Assembly: GCF_025362475.1 (NCBI RefSeq)
Contig: NZ_JANYGH010000065.1
Location: 1-64,000, forward strand
Direction: 5' to 3'
From: Mucilaginibacter sp.
Lineage (GTDB): Bacteria; Bacteroidota; Bacteroidia; Sphingobacteriales; Sphingobacteriaceae
DNA: 64,000 nucleotides
Position numbers and translations under genes: made by a program. This document shows positions 7,704 through 16,342 of the stretch, one piece after another; position 1 is the stretch's first letter, and each line of letters begins with the position of its first letter. Under the pieces are notes generated by a model. It was not told the DNA's origin. It saw nothing but the letters and a program-made list of their open reading frames with translations, and ran no database searches.

Positions 7704-8576
7704 CTAATATACGGAAGGATACATTAACATAACGGCATCTGATATAGTGTGGTGGGGGCTCCTGAAGGGGCGTATGGTAACCAAAGCATCCGCGGCAGCA
7801 AGTTTCCCTGCTACTGAATGAATCTTGGTGGTTTCCAATGCTTCATACAAACTCAGCGGTGGCAAAATGGAAGGCAGTCTGCGGGCCAGCATGGTTTTAC
7901 CAGCCCCCGGCGGACCAATCAATATCACATTATGGCCACCCGCAGCGGCAATTTCCAAAGCACGCTTGATATTTTCCTGTCCACGTACTTCGCTAAAGTC
8001 GCTGTCGTAATTGCAAAGGCTGTCGTAGAATTCCTCGCGGGTATTTACCAGTACCGGTTCCAATTTAATATCGCCATTAAAAAAACCAGCTACTTCTTTT
8101 ATGCTTTCTACGCCATAAACTTCCAGGTCGTTCACAATGGCGGCTTCACGGGCGTTTTGTTTGGGGAGAATAAAACCTTTAAAGCCATCCTTGCGTGCCT
8201 GTATGGCAATAGGCAATGCCCCCTTTATAGGCTGCAGGCTGCCATCAAGCGAAAGTTCTCCCATGATGATATACTTATCAAGCTCCCCGGCTTCTAACTG
8301 CCCGGAGGCGGCTAAAACAGCGGTAGCAATAGTAAGATCATAAGAGGAACCTTCTTTTTTTATATCCGCAGGCGCCATGTTAACTACAACTTGCTGGCGG
8401 GGCATTTTGAAATTGCAATTTTTTAAAGCCGAATCGATGCGGAAATAGCTTTCCTTTATGGCCACATCGGGCAAGTCCACAATAAAGTATTTTGTGCCCG
8501 CCACAATATTTACCTCAACTGTTATAGTGATAGCTTGTATCCCATAAACTGCACTGCCAAAAGTTTTAACCAACAC
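7704..8576 (-). pseudogene. comM: comM (YifB, Mg-chelatase-like ATPase), 3' part displaced by insertion
   Basis: ComM is a hexameric helicase-like AAA+ protein that aids branch migration during natural transformation. The frame starts with GTG and shows the N-terminal Lon-like domain and the Walker A motif GPPGAGKT (residues 221-228). Homology continues to RPFRSPHHTISDA (ending at codon 281) and then changes abruptly to nine unrelated codons and a stop. The Walker B region, the sensor motifs and the C-terminal domain (over 200 residues in the intact family) are missing. The gene was cut by the element to its left; the rest may lie at the element's other end. The remaining protein cannot be an active ATPase. 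Confidence 0.9.
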
Positions 8577-8731
8577 TATGATAAAGTTTAATCAATGCGA
8601 AAGATAAATATTTTTAATTGTGTGGTAAAAATATGTGTGTATTAAAATAACCCGGTTGTAGGAAGCGGGCACGCATTTATTTTTTCACTTGGCTATTACT
8701 CTCTAAAATCTACAAAAAAACTGCCCAAAAA

Positions 8732-8756
8732 CAAAAAAGGCACCCTTTTGGGTGCC
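8732..8756 (-). terminator. Rho-independent terminator of the downstream (leftward) gene
   Basis: GGCACCC (8,739-8,745) and GGGTGCC (8,750-8,756) form a 7-bp stem with a TTTT loop. Read on the minus strand the stem is followed by a run of six T residues. It lies 12 bp past the stop of the gene at 8,768. Confidence 0.8.
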
Positions 8757-8767
8757 GTTGCTGTTAA

Positions 8768-9418
8768 TTATTTTTTCTTGTAGCTGTCAAAATCGCTGGC
8801 GAAATCTTTCAGGATATTATACCATGAGTGTGCCCAATAATTTCTGAAGCCAAAGCCTCGGCTGTTGCCTGTTTTATAAACAGTAAACAATACTGTTTTA
8901 TCGTTCATATTTACAAAGGTTACCCATGCACCGGCCAAATGGGTTGCTTTACTCATGCCCTCTACAATCAGCATCATGCCTAAACCCTTTTGACCCTGAA
9001 AATCGTAGTTCTTGACTACTTCAACTATATCTTTTTCTTTAAGGGTGCTAAAGTCGTTCGGGTTTTCGGTAAAAAAGTTTTTACTAAGGGCATTATTTGC
9101 TGCTTCGGTTACTTTAAAAGCAAAATGCACAGTATCGCGATGAGATGCACGCGGAACATTATAAGTTTTGGGTTCGGTTATAAACAGGTTGGCCCAGGCC
9201 GGAATGTATTTATTAACAAACTCAGAGTTTAACAGCTCGCCTGAGGCTTTATATGCGGCTTCAGACCCAATAAATCTCATTTGCGAAAAATCAATTCCCA
9301 ACCAGGTAACAGGTACCTTGGGGTTAAAAGCATCTGCTTTGGTTTGTGCGAATAGTGCTTGCGTGGTGGTGCAAATAATTAAGGCAATAAGCCAGGTAAA
9401 TTTTGTGATAATTTTCAT
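8768..9418 (-). CDS. Secreted or periplasmic protein of unknown function
   Basis: The 216-residue product begins with a typical Sec signal peptide (MKIITKFTWLIALIICTTT, cleavage probably after ALFAQ). The mature part has no recognised enzyme motif. It contains the phrase WLGIDFSQMRFIG, resembling a conserved Bacteroidota protein family of unknown role, and an aromatic-rich end. The ATG at 9,418 was preferred to the TTG at 9,433 because the signal peptide starts there. A strong terminator follows. The gap upstream contains a perfect 12-bp inverted repeat. Confidence 0.65.
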   Translation of the reverse strand: MKIITKFTWLIALIICTTTQALFAQTKADAFNPKVPVTWLGIDFSQMRFIGSEAAYKASGELLNSEFVNKYIPAWANLFITEPKTYNVPRASHRDTVHFAFKVTEAANNALSKNFFTENPNDFSTLKEKDIVEVVKNYDFQGQKGLGMMLIVEGMSKATHLAGAWVTFVNMNDKTVLFTVYKTGNSRGFGFRNYWAHSWYNILKDFASDFDSYKKK

Positions 9419-9488
9419 GGTTGTTTTATGCAATTTAACAGTATCAAATAATAGTACCGCAAAATATACAGAATTCCTTAAAATAATA

Positions 9489-9525
9489 TGCCCTTAAAAT
9501 AAACAGATGGTTAATTTTAAGGGCA
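9489..9525. repeat. Perfect 12-bp inverted repeat (possible terminator)
   Basis: TGCCCTTAAAAT (9,489-9,500) is repeated in inverse orientation at 9,514-9,525 with a 13-nt spacer. It lies between the end of the gene at 9,576-9,968 and the start of the gene at 8,768-9,418, both leftward. On the minus strand the stem is followed by TATTATTTT, so a terminator for the upstream gene is plausible; an operator is also possible. Confidence 0.5.
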
Positions 9526-9575
9526 CACGTCAATAATACTTTATAGATCAATATCTTAAATACCGTTACTGATCA

Positions 9576-9968
9576 TTATATTGTGTTAGCAAAAAGGAAA
9601 AATACGCAGGAAACCACTGCATATACCATCAACATAACCGACCATACTTTCTGGTTGTTTTTGCTCAGTTTTTCAAATGCAACATTCCATCTTTTAAACC
9701 GGCCGTTGTTAAGCAGTATAAAATAGTTAAGCAATAAAACGCCGGTAGTTGCCAAAAGCATAATGGTAGCAGTTGTAGCATTGATGTTAAACCATTTTTG
9801 ATTTAAACAAAGCTGAGTGAGCACCAGTAAATTGGTTAATAATAAGATCATCAGGAAACTTACACCAAAAAGGGAATTAAACTTAGGTAAGCCACCTTGT
9901 CCGAAATTTTTTGCACTCCATCTGTAAGCTGTTACATAAATGGATTTTGAGATTCCTGATGCGTTCAT
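9576..9968 (-). CDS. Small integral membrane protein, three or four helices
   Basis: The 130-residue product has hydrophobic segments at about residues 34-52, 63-85 and 107-128, with a basic cytoplasmic-looking stretch between the last two (GRFKRWNVAFEKLSKNNQK). No family is recognised. It is isolated between intergenic gaps that contain hairpins, so it is probably a single-gene transcript. Confidence 0.55.
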   Translation of the reverse strand: MNASGISKSIYVTAYRWSAKNFGQGGLPKFNSLFGVSFLMILLLTNLLVLTQLCLNQKWFNINATTATIMLLATTGVLLLNYFILLNNGRFKRWNVAFEKLSKNNQKVWSVMLMVYAVVSCVFFLFANTI

Positions 9969-10198
9969 AATGTTAGGGTTTTAGGGTTAATATTCAAAAC
10001 AAGTAGCCTATACTGCTCAATTGTTTGGTTAATAACGCAACATACAAAATTTTGTTGTGTAAAAATTAGCTTATTTGCAAAATTCAACTGTCATCGATTA
10101 ATATTTACGTTGTGGTAAAAAAACAATCGCATTTGTTAAAATAATAAAGCCTATCCTAAATAAGCGGCAATTAATAATACTCGTATAGTCGGTGATAC

Positions 10199-10240
10199 AA
10201 AAAAAACGGCCACTTTAAAGCGGCCGTTTTTTTTGTATTT
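10199..10240 (-). terminator. Rho-independent terminator after the esterase gene
   Basis: AAAACGGCC and GGCCGTTTT form a 9-bp stem (within about 10,203-10,230), with A and T runs on both sides. It lies about 20 bp beyond the stop of the leftward carboxylesterase gene and could work in both directions. Confidence 0.8.
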
Positions 10241-10258
10241 TGAAAATTTGCTAATTAT

Positions 10259-11884
10259 CTATTTTGCCGATGCCATTTGAAGCAATGTTGCATCATGATG
10301 GAATTTAACTTCGGGCTTATTATCAAACAACATTTCGGCCCCATTTTGGGCGGTATAAGCAGGCCAGTTAGGAAGCCCTTTGGCATTAGGATTGCCGGTA
10401 CGGGCAAAATTAACCCATGCCTGGCTCATCTTTGTGGCTAAGGCATAAGCTTCTTTACCACCACCGGTAATTTCCTCACATCGTTTAATGTTATCAAACT
10501 CAAAGCAGATATCAATACAGTGGATAGATTTGAACATGCCATCGGCAACGGGTGATTGCCAGGTGAACATATACATATAAACCGGCGCAGCCCCGGCAAT
10601 GGCCTTAGCATTTGCCTGGCGGATAACACCCGGCCTGAATGTAGCCAAGTCAATATCCAGGTAATCTGATGGCTTTACGGTTCCTGGATAGGATTTTAAA
10701 ACCTCGGCCATATAAGTATCTGTTTTATCGCCATATTTCTTTTGCAGGTTGGTTTTAACTTCATCCAGGGAATAGTTTCTTATTGCCGGGTTAATAAGCG
10801 AAGCCATAAACTCGGTTTTGGTTGAGCCTACTAGTAAGGGAATGTTTTTTGATAGTTCAATTGCTGCCGCGTCGTTAAGCTGATAGGGCAAAAACACGCC
10901 GTCATTAACCGGCTCCCAGCCTAAACCAAAGCCAGCTACCGGTTTACCCTCGGCCTTTAATTGCTGCGCAACTTTTGGCAGGGCTTTTTTTGCCGCCGCG
11001 CTCAGGCGTTCGTAAGGTATGGTTTGTAAGGAATCTACTTGTGATGGTTGCAGATTAAGTACTTCCAGCATGGCGGCGCCTATCCTTTTTGATACCTCAT
11101 TATCCATAAATTTGGATTGATAGCTGCCACTCTGTACAATTGCTTTATGGAACAAACCCTTTGCAGATGGCGCGGCCATTAAGGTAGTAACCTTACCGCC
11201 GCCGCCTGATTGACCAAAAATGGTCACATTGTCCGGGTCGCCACCAAAGCTGGCTATGTTTTGCTTAACCCATTGCAGCGCGGCAACAACATCCATCATG
11301 CCCACATTTGCCGATGATTTATATTTATCGCCATAGGCCGAAAGGTTTAAGAAACCCAATAAGTTTAACCGATGGTTGATAGATACCACTACCACATCAC
11401 CCTTTTTACTTAAGTTTTCACCATCATAGGATGGCAATTCAATAGCCGAGCCTGCAGCAAAGCCGCCACCATGCAGCCAAACCATAACCGGTCGTTTTTT
11501 TTGATCATTAAGTCCGGGTGTCCAAACATTAAGCTTAAGGCAATCTTCGTTCATATATCCCCAGTTGTGCTGAAAGCCAAACTCAATAGGATCATTAACC
11601 GTAGCGGTAGCATCAATAGGGCAAACTGCGCCATAAACTAATGATGCACGGACGCCTTGCCAGGCTGTTGGCTTTTCGGGAGCCATAAAACGTTTGGCCT
11701 GCGCGTAGGGGATACCTTTGTAATTATAGGTGCCGTTGTGAATGTAGCCCCACACCTGCCCGTTATCGGTACCGGTTACAGCTATGTTTTCACCTGCGGT
11801 AACGGCGTCGCCGCTTTGGCAATAGCCCAATACAGGCATCAGGCAAAGAGCCAGCAAAGCCCAAAATGTAGAATTTTTCTTCAT
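10259..11884 (-). CDS. Secreted carboxylesterase, type B
   Basis: The 541-residue alpha/beta hydrolase has a signal peptide (cleavage near LGYCQS), the oxyanion-hole segment WLHGGGFAAGS (about 136-146), and the nucleophile elbow FGQSGGGG with Ser226. A late histidine in the SIHCIDICFEF segment is the likely triad base. Length and motif order match the type B carboxylesterase family, which hydrolyses esters of various kinds; the substrate cannot be predicted. It is probably periplasmic or outer-membrane associated. A 15-bp palindrome about 100 bp upstream of the start is a candidate control site. Confidence 0.88.
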   Translation of the reverse strand: MKKNSTFWALLALCLMPVLGYCQSGDAVTAGENIAVTGTDNGQVWGYIHNGTYNYKGIPYAQAKRFMAPEKPTAWQGVRASLVYGAVCPIDATATVNDPIEFGFQHNWGYMNEDCLKLNVWTPGLNDQKKRPVMVWLHGGGFAAGSAIELPSYDGENLSKKGDVVVVSINHRLNLLGFLNLSAYGDKYKSSANVGMMDVVAALQWVKQNIASFGGDPDNVTIFGQSGGGGKVTTLMAAPSAKGLFHKAIVQSGSYQSKFMDNEVSKRIGAAMLEVLNLQPSQVDSLQTIPYERLSAAAKKALPKVAQQLKAEGKPVAGFGLGWEPVNDGVFLPYQLNDAAAIELSKNIPLLVGSTKTEFMASLINPAIRNYSLDEVKTNLQKKYGDKTDTYMAEVLKSYPGTVKPSDYLDIDLATFRPGVIRQANAKAIAGAAPVYMYMFTWQSPVADGMFKSIHCIDICFEFDNIKRCEEITGGGKEAYALATKMSQAWVNFARTGNPNAKGLPNWPAYTAQNGAEMLFDNKPEVKFHHDATLLQMASAK

Positions 11885-11985
11885 GGTTATCTGGTTTTAT
11901 ATAATTGGTTTATGGATTATTCGCGGGTTGAATAATTTATACCAGTACCATGAAATTGCGTAGATGATAACTAATCATTAAGCAC

Positions 11986-12020
11986 AATTATCATTGTGTA
12001 GGTATTACACAATGATAATT
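11986..12020. promoter_or_regulatory. Perfect 15-bp palindrome, candidate operator upstream of the esterase gene
   Basis: AATTATCATTGTGTA (11,986-12,000) is exactly inverted at 12,006-12,020 around a 5-nt spacer. It lies about 100 bp upstream of the esterase start and 64 bp beyond the end of the aminopeptidase gene. No T-run follows on either strand, which favours a protein-binding site over a terminator. Function is inferred. Confidence 0.5.
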
Positions 12021-12083
12021 ATAAATTTCTATTTTACAATAGCCTGAAACAACTTTATTACAAATGATTTGATTGCCAATCAG

Positions 12084-13673
12084 CTATTTAGCCAGCACAT
12101 CAAACGAAGCCAATAAATTAACATTAGGGTCGATGTTTATGGCTTGAGGCTTTGCCTTCAAAGGGATCTGCACTGTTGTTGTTATATTTTTCACAGCAAT
12201 GCTGTGAATATGGTCGTCAACAGCGATTTCCAGGGGAAATTCATATAAATAACTTTGTTTTTGCTCAATAGTAATATCAAGCATTTCTTTAGCGGCATCA
12301 TATAGCCAGGTTAACTTCAGGTCGGGGTGCCCGGCAGTTCTCAGCCATTGTTTAAAAAATGGTTTTAGGTTTTGACCGCTGGCTTGCTCCATTACCAGGC
12401 ACAGGTCCGCAGTATTGGCATTGCGCCCATTATATTTTGTGTAGTAATTGCTTACACCTTTCCAAAAGGTGGCATCGCCCAACTTTCGCCTCAGCATGTG
12501 CAACACCCAGCCTCCCTTTTGGTAGCTATTGGCATTAAGTAATTGCATGTATTGGTTTTTAACCGCAGTATCGACCACAGGTGTCATCCGTTTCTTTTCA
12601 AAATCAAAAACTGTTTTCCTGTCTGCGGCTAATCGTTTTTTTAAGGTATCTGCACCATATTTATTCTCCAGGTACAGGTTGGTCATGTAAGTAGCAAAAC
12701 CTTCGCTCAGCCACAGATGAGCAAAGGTTTTTTCGCTCGCGCCATCGCCAAACCATTGATGCGCTATCTCATGGGCCATTAACTCCTCTATGCCTTTATC
12801 GTTAACCGACTCCTCGAAATAGAATATGGCACTGGCATTCTCCATACCGCCAAATATGGTTTTTGATTGCACATTAGCCAGTTTTTCATAACTGTAAGGA
12901 CCAACCTTTTTAATGAAAAATGGTAATATCTCTTTAGCTATCGCGTAGCTTTTAAATCCTGCTTCTTTATTCTCGGGGAACACATAGGTGTAAATGGGAA
13001 TACCACTTACATCGCCGGTATGATCTATAGCAAATTCAGCTACACCAATTACCATCACCTTGGTGGGCAGGGCTACGTTTTCCTGCCAATGGGTGAGTTT
13101 TAGGTTGTTGGGCAATGCGTTTTCCTCCAATTTTAACCCGTTTGATACCACCTGGTAATGATCTGGGGCTGTTACTACAAAATCAACAGTGGCTTTGTCT
13201 GCCAGCGCATCAACGCAGGGCAGCCAGTTATGCGCCCTGTTGGGCCAGTTATCGCCAAAAAAAGTACGATGACCAAAGTTATTGGTTGATATGATCAATC
13301 CATCGGCAGGTATACCTTCATAGTTAATCACATAACTATGCCTGCTGGGTGCTACAACAGTGGTATAAATTTTAACCGCGCCGCTATCCTGTTCAAATTT
13401 CAGATTTTTACCGTTTTCTGTTATGGATGACACCGTCATCCCTTTACCTGCGGTGTTTTTCTTAACCAGGTCCAGGCTAAATGACGATGTGCTTTTCAAA
13501 AATTTTATGGCAACCGTTGCTTCGCCTTTAATGTTGTTATCAACATCATTAAGTTGCAGCGCAAAATTGTAGTGTTGTACATCAATAGGTGAACCGGGGA
13601 CCTGGGCATGAGCAGATAATGAAAAAAAGCCAACCGTGGCACTGCTTATTAAATAAATTATTTTTTTTAACAT
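12084..13673 (-). CDS. Secreted M1-family zinc aminopeptidase
   Basis: The 529-residue gluzincin has a signal peptide (cleavage near AHAQ) and the M1 signature: GGMENAS exopeptidase motif (275-281), HEIAH (His301, Glu302, His305) and the third zinc ligand Glu324 in WLSEGFATY. It lacks the long C-terminal HEAT-like domain of PepN and ends with a short beta-sandwich, as in many Bacteroidota members of the family. It should remove N-terminal residues from peptides in the periplasm. The gene begins 3 bp after the stop of the TonB-like gene upstream, so the two form an operon. Confidence 0.9.
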   Translation of the reverse strand: MLKKIIYLISSATVGFFSLSAHAQVPGSPIDVQHYNFALQLNDVDNNIKGEATVAIKFLKSTSSFSLDLVKKNTAGKGMTVSSITENGKNLKFEQDSGAVKIYTTVVAPSRHSYVINYEGIPADGLIISTNNFGHRTFFGDNWPNRAHNWLPCVDALADKATVDFVVTAPDHYQVVSNGLKLEENALPNNLKLTHWQENVALPTKVMVIGVAEFAIDHTGDVSGIPIYTYVFPENKEAGFKSYAIAKEILPFFIKKVGPYSYEKLANVQSKTIFGGMENASAIFYFEESVNDKGIEELMAHEIAHQWFGDGASEKTFAHLWLSEGFATYMTNLYLENKYGADTLKKRLAADRKTVFDFEKKRMTPVVDTAVKNQYMQLLNANSYQKGGWVLHMLRRKLGDATFWKGVSNYYTKYNGRNANTADLCLVMEQASGQNLKPFFKQWLRTAGHPDLKLTWLYDAAKEMLDITIEQKQSYLYEFPLEIAVDDHIHSIAVKNITTTVQIPLKAKPQAINIDPNVNLLASFDVLAK

Positions 13674-13676
13674 CTT

Positions 13677-14423
13677 CTAATCTTTTACAATTGTAAAACT
13701 AACGGGCAACTCATATTCTACTTTCACCGGTTCTCCCTTATATAAGCCCGGAAGCCATTCTCCCGTTATTCGCTTCACACCATTTAGTGACTCCTCGTCG
13801 CAACCAAATCCTAAACCTGATTTTACCTTGAAATTGGATGCACGGCCTAATGTATCTATCGTGAAAGCAATTATAACTATTCCCTGTATATTATGCTCCC
13901 TCGCAATTGCCGGGTATCTTAAATTATATAGATCATTCTGCATTATCTGTTCACCGTCTAAAAATAAAATGGGGCGATCAAGGCTTAAGCTTATGGTGTC
14001 AGCTCCTTTGATTACTTTATAATTTTGGCTTAAGCTGTCTGTATGTGATAATTTATAATAGCGGAGCACTTTGTTGCTATAATCGTATTTTACTTGTAAT
14101 TCATCCTTTCCATTAAAGGCGCTCCAAAACCCAAAACGTTTATCGTTTTTAAAAAAACCTGTTACAGCAACTGTACCCCTATGGGAATAGTATGTCCAGA
14201 TGCTATCCTTCAAATTATCTTTGTAATATCCATCACAAATTAATCTGTTATTAAAAAGGACATATTTTTCATATTTGCCGCTTCGTATTTGCTCATTAGA
14301 ATCAAGGACAAAATACTTTTCTAAAATATTGTGTTTTTCATCTGCCTTAATAATTTGCTTTATTTGAGCAGGCGACCTCAACGGCAGCAAAAAAACAAAT
14401 AGTAGTAGAGCCGCATTTTTCAT
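13677..14423 (-). CDS. MORN-like repeat protein with TonB C-terminal domain
   Basis: The 248-residue exported protein has a signal peptide, then repeats of the type GxYxxGxxxGxW seen in MORN/YwqK-like proteins (about residues 45-110), and a C-terminal TonB-like domain (about 165-248). The latter is shown by PAIAREHNIQGIVIIAFTID and the later WLPG and VEYELPVSF segments. In Bacteroidota such proteins are usually annotated as energy-transducer homologues. There is no N-terminal transmembrane anchor beyond the signal, so a classical TonB role is doubtful. It is the first gene of a two-gene operon with the aminopeptidase. Confidence 0.7.
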   Translation of the reverse strand: MKNAALLLFVFLLPLRSPAQIKQIIKADEKHNILEKYFVLDSNEQIRSGKYEKYVLFNNRLICDGYYKDNLKDSIWTYYSHRGTVAVTGFFKNDKRFGFWSAFNGKDELQVKYDYSNKVLRYYKLSHTDSLSQNYKVIKGADTISLSLDRPILFLDGEQIMQNDLYNLRYPAIAREHNIQGIVIIAFTIDTLGRASNFKVKSGLGFGCDEESLNGVKRITGEWLPGLYKGEPVKVEYELPVSFTIVKD

Positions 14424-14795
14424 ACCGTAAAGATATCGGGATAAAAGTATTTTTAATTAATCTGACGGCTTAAATCGAGTTTTATAAACTAAAAATTATA
14501 GTTGCGGGTAATATTCTTTAAAATCGCAAAACGTCCAAATGCTAACCTAACGAATACAAATCCTTAAAACGTCACACTCGCCCCTGCGGTAAATAAAAAA
14601 CACAAACAATTTTTTGATGTATTGCTCACATATTCAACGTGGTTAAATGGTTTAATAAGGTAGAGGATAAAAGAAATCTGCACTTTATTAATCATATAAG
14701 TAATCCGGTACTGAACCGCTAATGGCTAATAGTTTGGAATTAAAAAACAGCGCAATTTAACTCTATGCAATAAAGCGAAGGTTTTCGCTCTCAAA
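14424..14795. other. Intergenic stretch without a recognised gene
   Basis: About 370 bp between the start of the MORN/TonB gene and the terminator of ffh. It contains only short AT-rich segments and a small GCGAA/TTCGC hairpin near 14,774. No convincing small gene or RNA was seen. Confidence 0.5.
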
Positions 14796-14830
14796 CTAAA
14801 AAAGCCTTTGGCAAATGCCAAAGGCTTATT
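14796..14830 (-). terminator. Rho-independent terminator of ffh
   Basis: AGCCTTTGGC (14,803-14,812) pairs with GCCAAAGGCT (14,817-14,826) around an AAAT loop. On the minus strand it is followed by a T-rich run. It lies about 50 bp beyond the ffh stop. Confidence 0.85.
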
Positions 14831-14873
14831 TTAATATTATAAAGTGCTTCCCTTACGGGATAAAAGGCATTGT

Positions 14874-16202
14874 TTACATCTTCGGCATTCTGCGCATCAT
14901 GCTGGCCATGGCGGCAGGGTTGCTCATTTGCTTCATTACCTTTTTCATGTCATCAAACTGCTTCATGAGGCGGTTTACTTCGGTAAGATCGGTACCAGAG
15001 CCTTTTGCAATACGGTTACGGCGACTTTGATTAATGGTTTCAGGGTTTGATTTTTCGAAAGGTGTCATTGACTGGATGATAGCTTCGATAGCCTTAAATG
15101 CATTGTCATCAATCTCCACATCCTTCATCATTTTTCCCACACCCGGTATCATACCCATCAGATCCTTCATGTTACCCATTTTCTTGATCTGCTGTATCTG
15201 GCTGTAAAAATCGTTAAAATCAAACTTGTTCTTACGGATCTTCTTTTGCAGCTCGGCAGCTTCCTTTTCATCAAACTGCTGCTGGGCACGCTCAACCAGG
15301 GATATCACATCACCCATACCCAATATCCTGGATGCCATACGATCGGGGTGGAAAACGTCAAGCGCTTCCATCTTCTCGCCTGTACCAACAAATTTGATAG
15401 GCTTATTAACAACCGATTTGATAGATAACGCTGCACCACCACGGGTATCACCATCAAGCTTGGTTAAAACGACACCGGTAAAATCAAGGCGATCATTGAA
15501 CACCTTGGCAGTATTCACAGCATCCTGACCGGTCATGGAGTCAACTACAAACAGGATCTCATGCGGTTTCACAGCAGCTTTTACCTGCTCAATTTCCACC
15601 ATCATGGCTTCGTCAATAGCTAAACGGCCGGCGGTATCAATGATAACCACGTTGTTGCCATTTTGCTTTGCCAATGCAATACCCTCCAGGGCAATAGCCA
15701 CCGGATCTTTCGATTCCAGGTTGGCGTAAACCGGCACACCAATCTGCTGGCCTAATACCTGCAATTGATCAATAGCCGCGGGGCGGTATATATCATCGGC
15801 AACCAGTAATGGTTTTTTGCCCTTTTGTGTTTTTAAGTAATTGGCCAGCTTACCTGTAAAGGTGGTTTTACCGGCACCGTTTAAACCAGCAATTAATATA
15901 ATGGTTGGCGATGCTTTAAGCTCCAGTTCGGCAGTAGTGCCGCCCATGAGCTCGGTAAGCTCATCATTCATGAGCTTGGTAAGCAACTGACCCGGCGATA
16001 TGGACGTTAGTACGTTGTTACCCAATGCCTTTTGCCTTACATCATCGGTAAATGCTTTGGCGGTTTTATAGTTTACGTCGGCATCCAGAAGGGCTTTGCG
16101 AATTTCCTTCATGGTCTCTGCCACGTTTATTTCAGTAATAGTTCCTTGTCCCTTCAGTACCTTAAAGGCCCTGTCGAGTTTATCCGAAAGATTTTCAAAC
16201 AT
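14874..16202 (-). CDS. ffh: Signal recognition particle protein Ffh
   Basis: Ffh is the SRP54 GTPase that binds 4.5S RNA and signal sequences of nascent inner-membrane proteins and docks with FtsY. The 442-residue protein shows the N domain, the G domain with GLNGAGKTT (about 105-113), DTAGRL, TKLDGDTRGG and the GMGD segment, and a C-terminal methionine-rich M domain ending PAAMASMMRRMPKM. Length and motifs are complete. It is a single-gene transcript closed by a strong terminator. Confidence 0.97.
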   Translation of the reverse strand: MFENLSDKLDRAFKVLKGQGTITEINVAETMKEIRKALLDADVNYKTAKAFTDDVRQKALGNNVLTSISPGQLLTKLMNDELTELMGGTTAELELKASPTIILIAGLNGAGKTTFTGKLANYLKTQKGKKPLLVADDIYRPAAIDQLQVLGQQIGVPVYANLESKDPVAIALEGIALAKQNGNNVVIIDTAGRLAIDEAMMVEIEQVKAAVKPHEILFVVDSMTGQDAVNTAKVFNDRLDFTGVVLTKLDGDTRGGAALSIKSVVNKPIKFVGTGEKMEALDVFHPDRMASRILGMGDVISLVERAQQQFDEKEAAELQKKIRKNKFDFNDFYSQIQQIKKMGNMKDLMGMIPGVGKMMKDVEIDDNAFKAIEAIIQSMTPFEKSNPETINQSRRNRIAKGSGTDLTEVNRLMKQFDDMKKVMKQMSNPAAMASMMRRMPKM

Positions 16203-16342
16203 TATTATTATCCTAATTTTGAGCTTACAAAGGTATGATTTTTCTTGTTTGGAAAAAGGATGAATGGAGCAAGGAAAGGGACAAAAGAAAATAAAGGGTG
16301 CTGTGTCATATATTCTTATCCCAAAAACGTTGTTCTATAAAA

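Larger units (their letters stand above)
1..7735. mobile_element. Integrated element (right part) inserted in comM
   Basis: The stretch is visibly more AT-rich than the chromosome to its right. It carries a large serine recombinase gene whose start lies within 80 bp of a truncated comM gene, plus a restriction-modification pair, a small resolvase and several small genes of unknown function. Homology to ComM stops at about codon 281, which puts the right junction close to 7,735. The left end lies outside the window. Large serine recombinases usually sit beside their own attachment site, so integration into comM by the enzyme at 5,976-7,658 is the simplest reading. This is inference: the uninterrupted site and the left junction are not visible here. 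Confidence 0.7.

Noticed and set aside
7704-7735. Last nine codons of the comM frame as a natural ComM end
   Set aside because: They show no similarity to ComM, which normally continues into the Walker B region and a C-terminal domain; they come from the inserted element.
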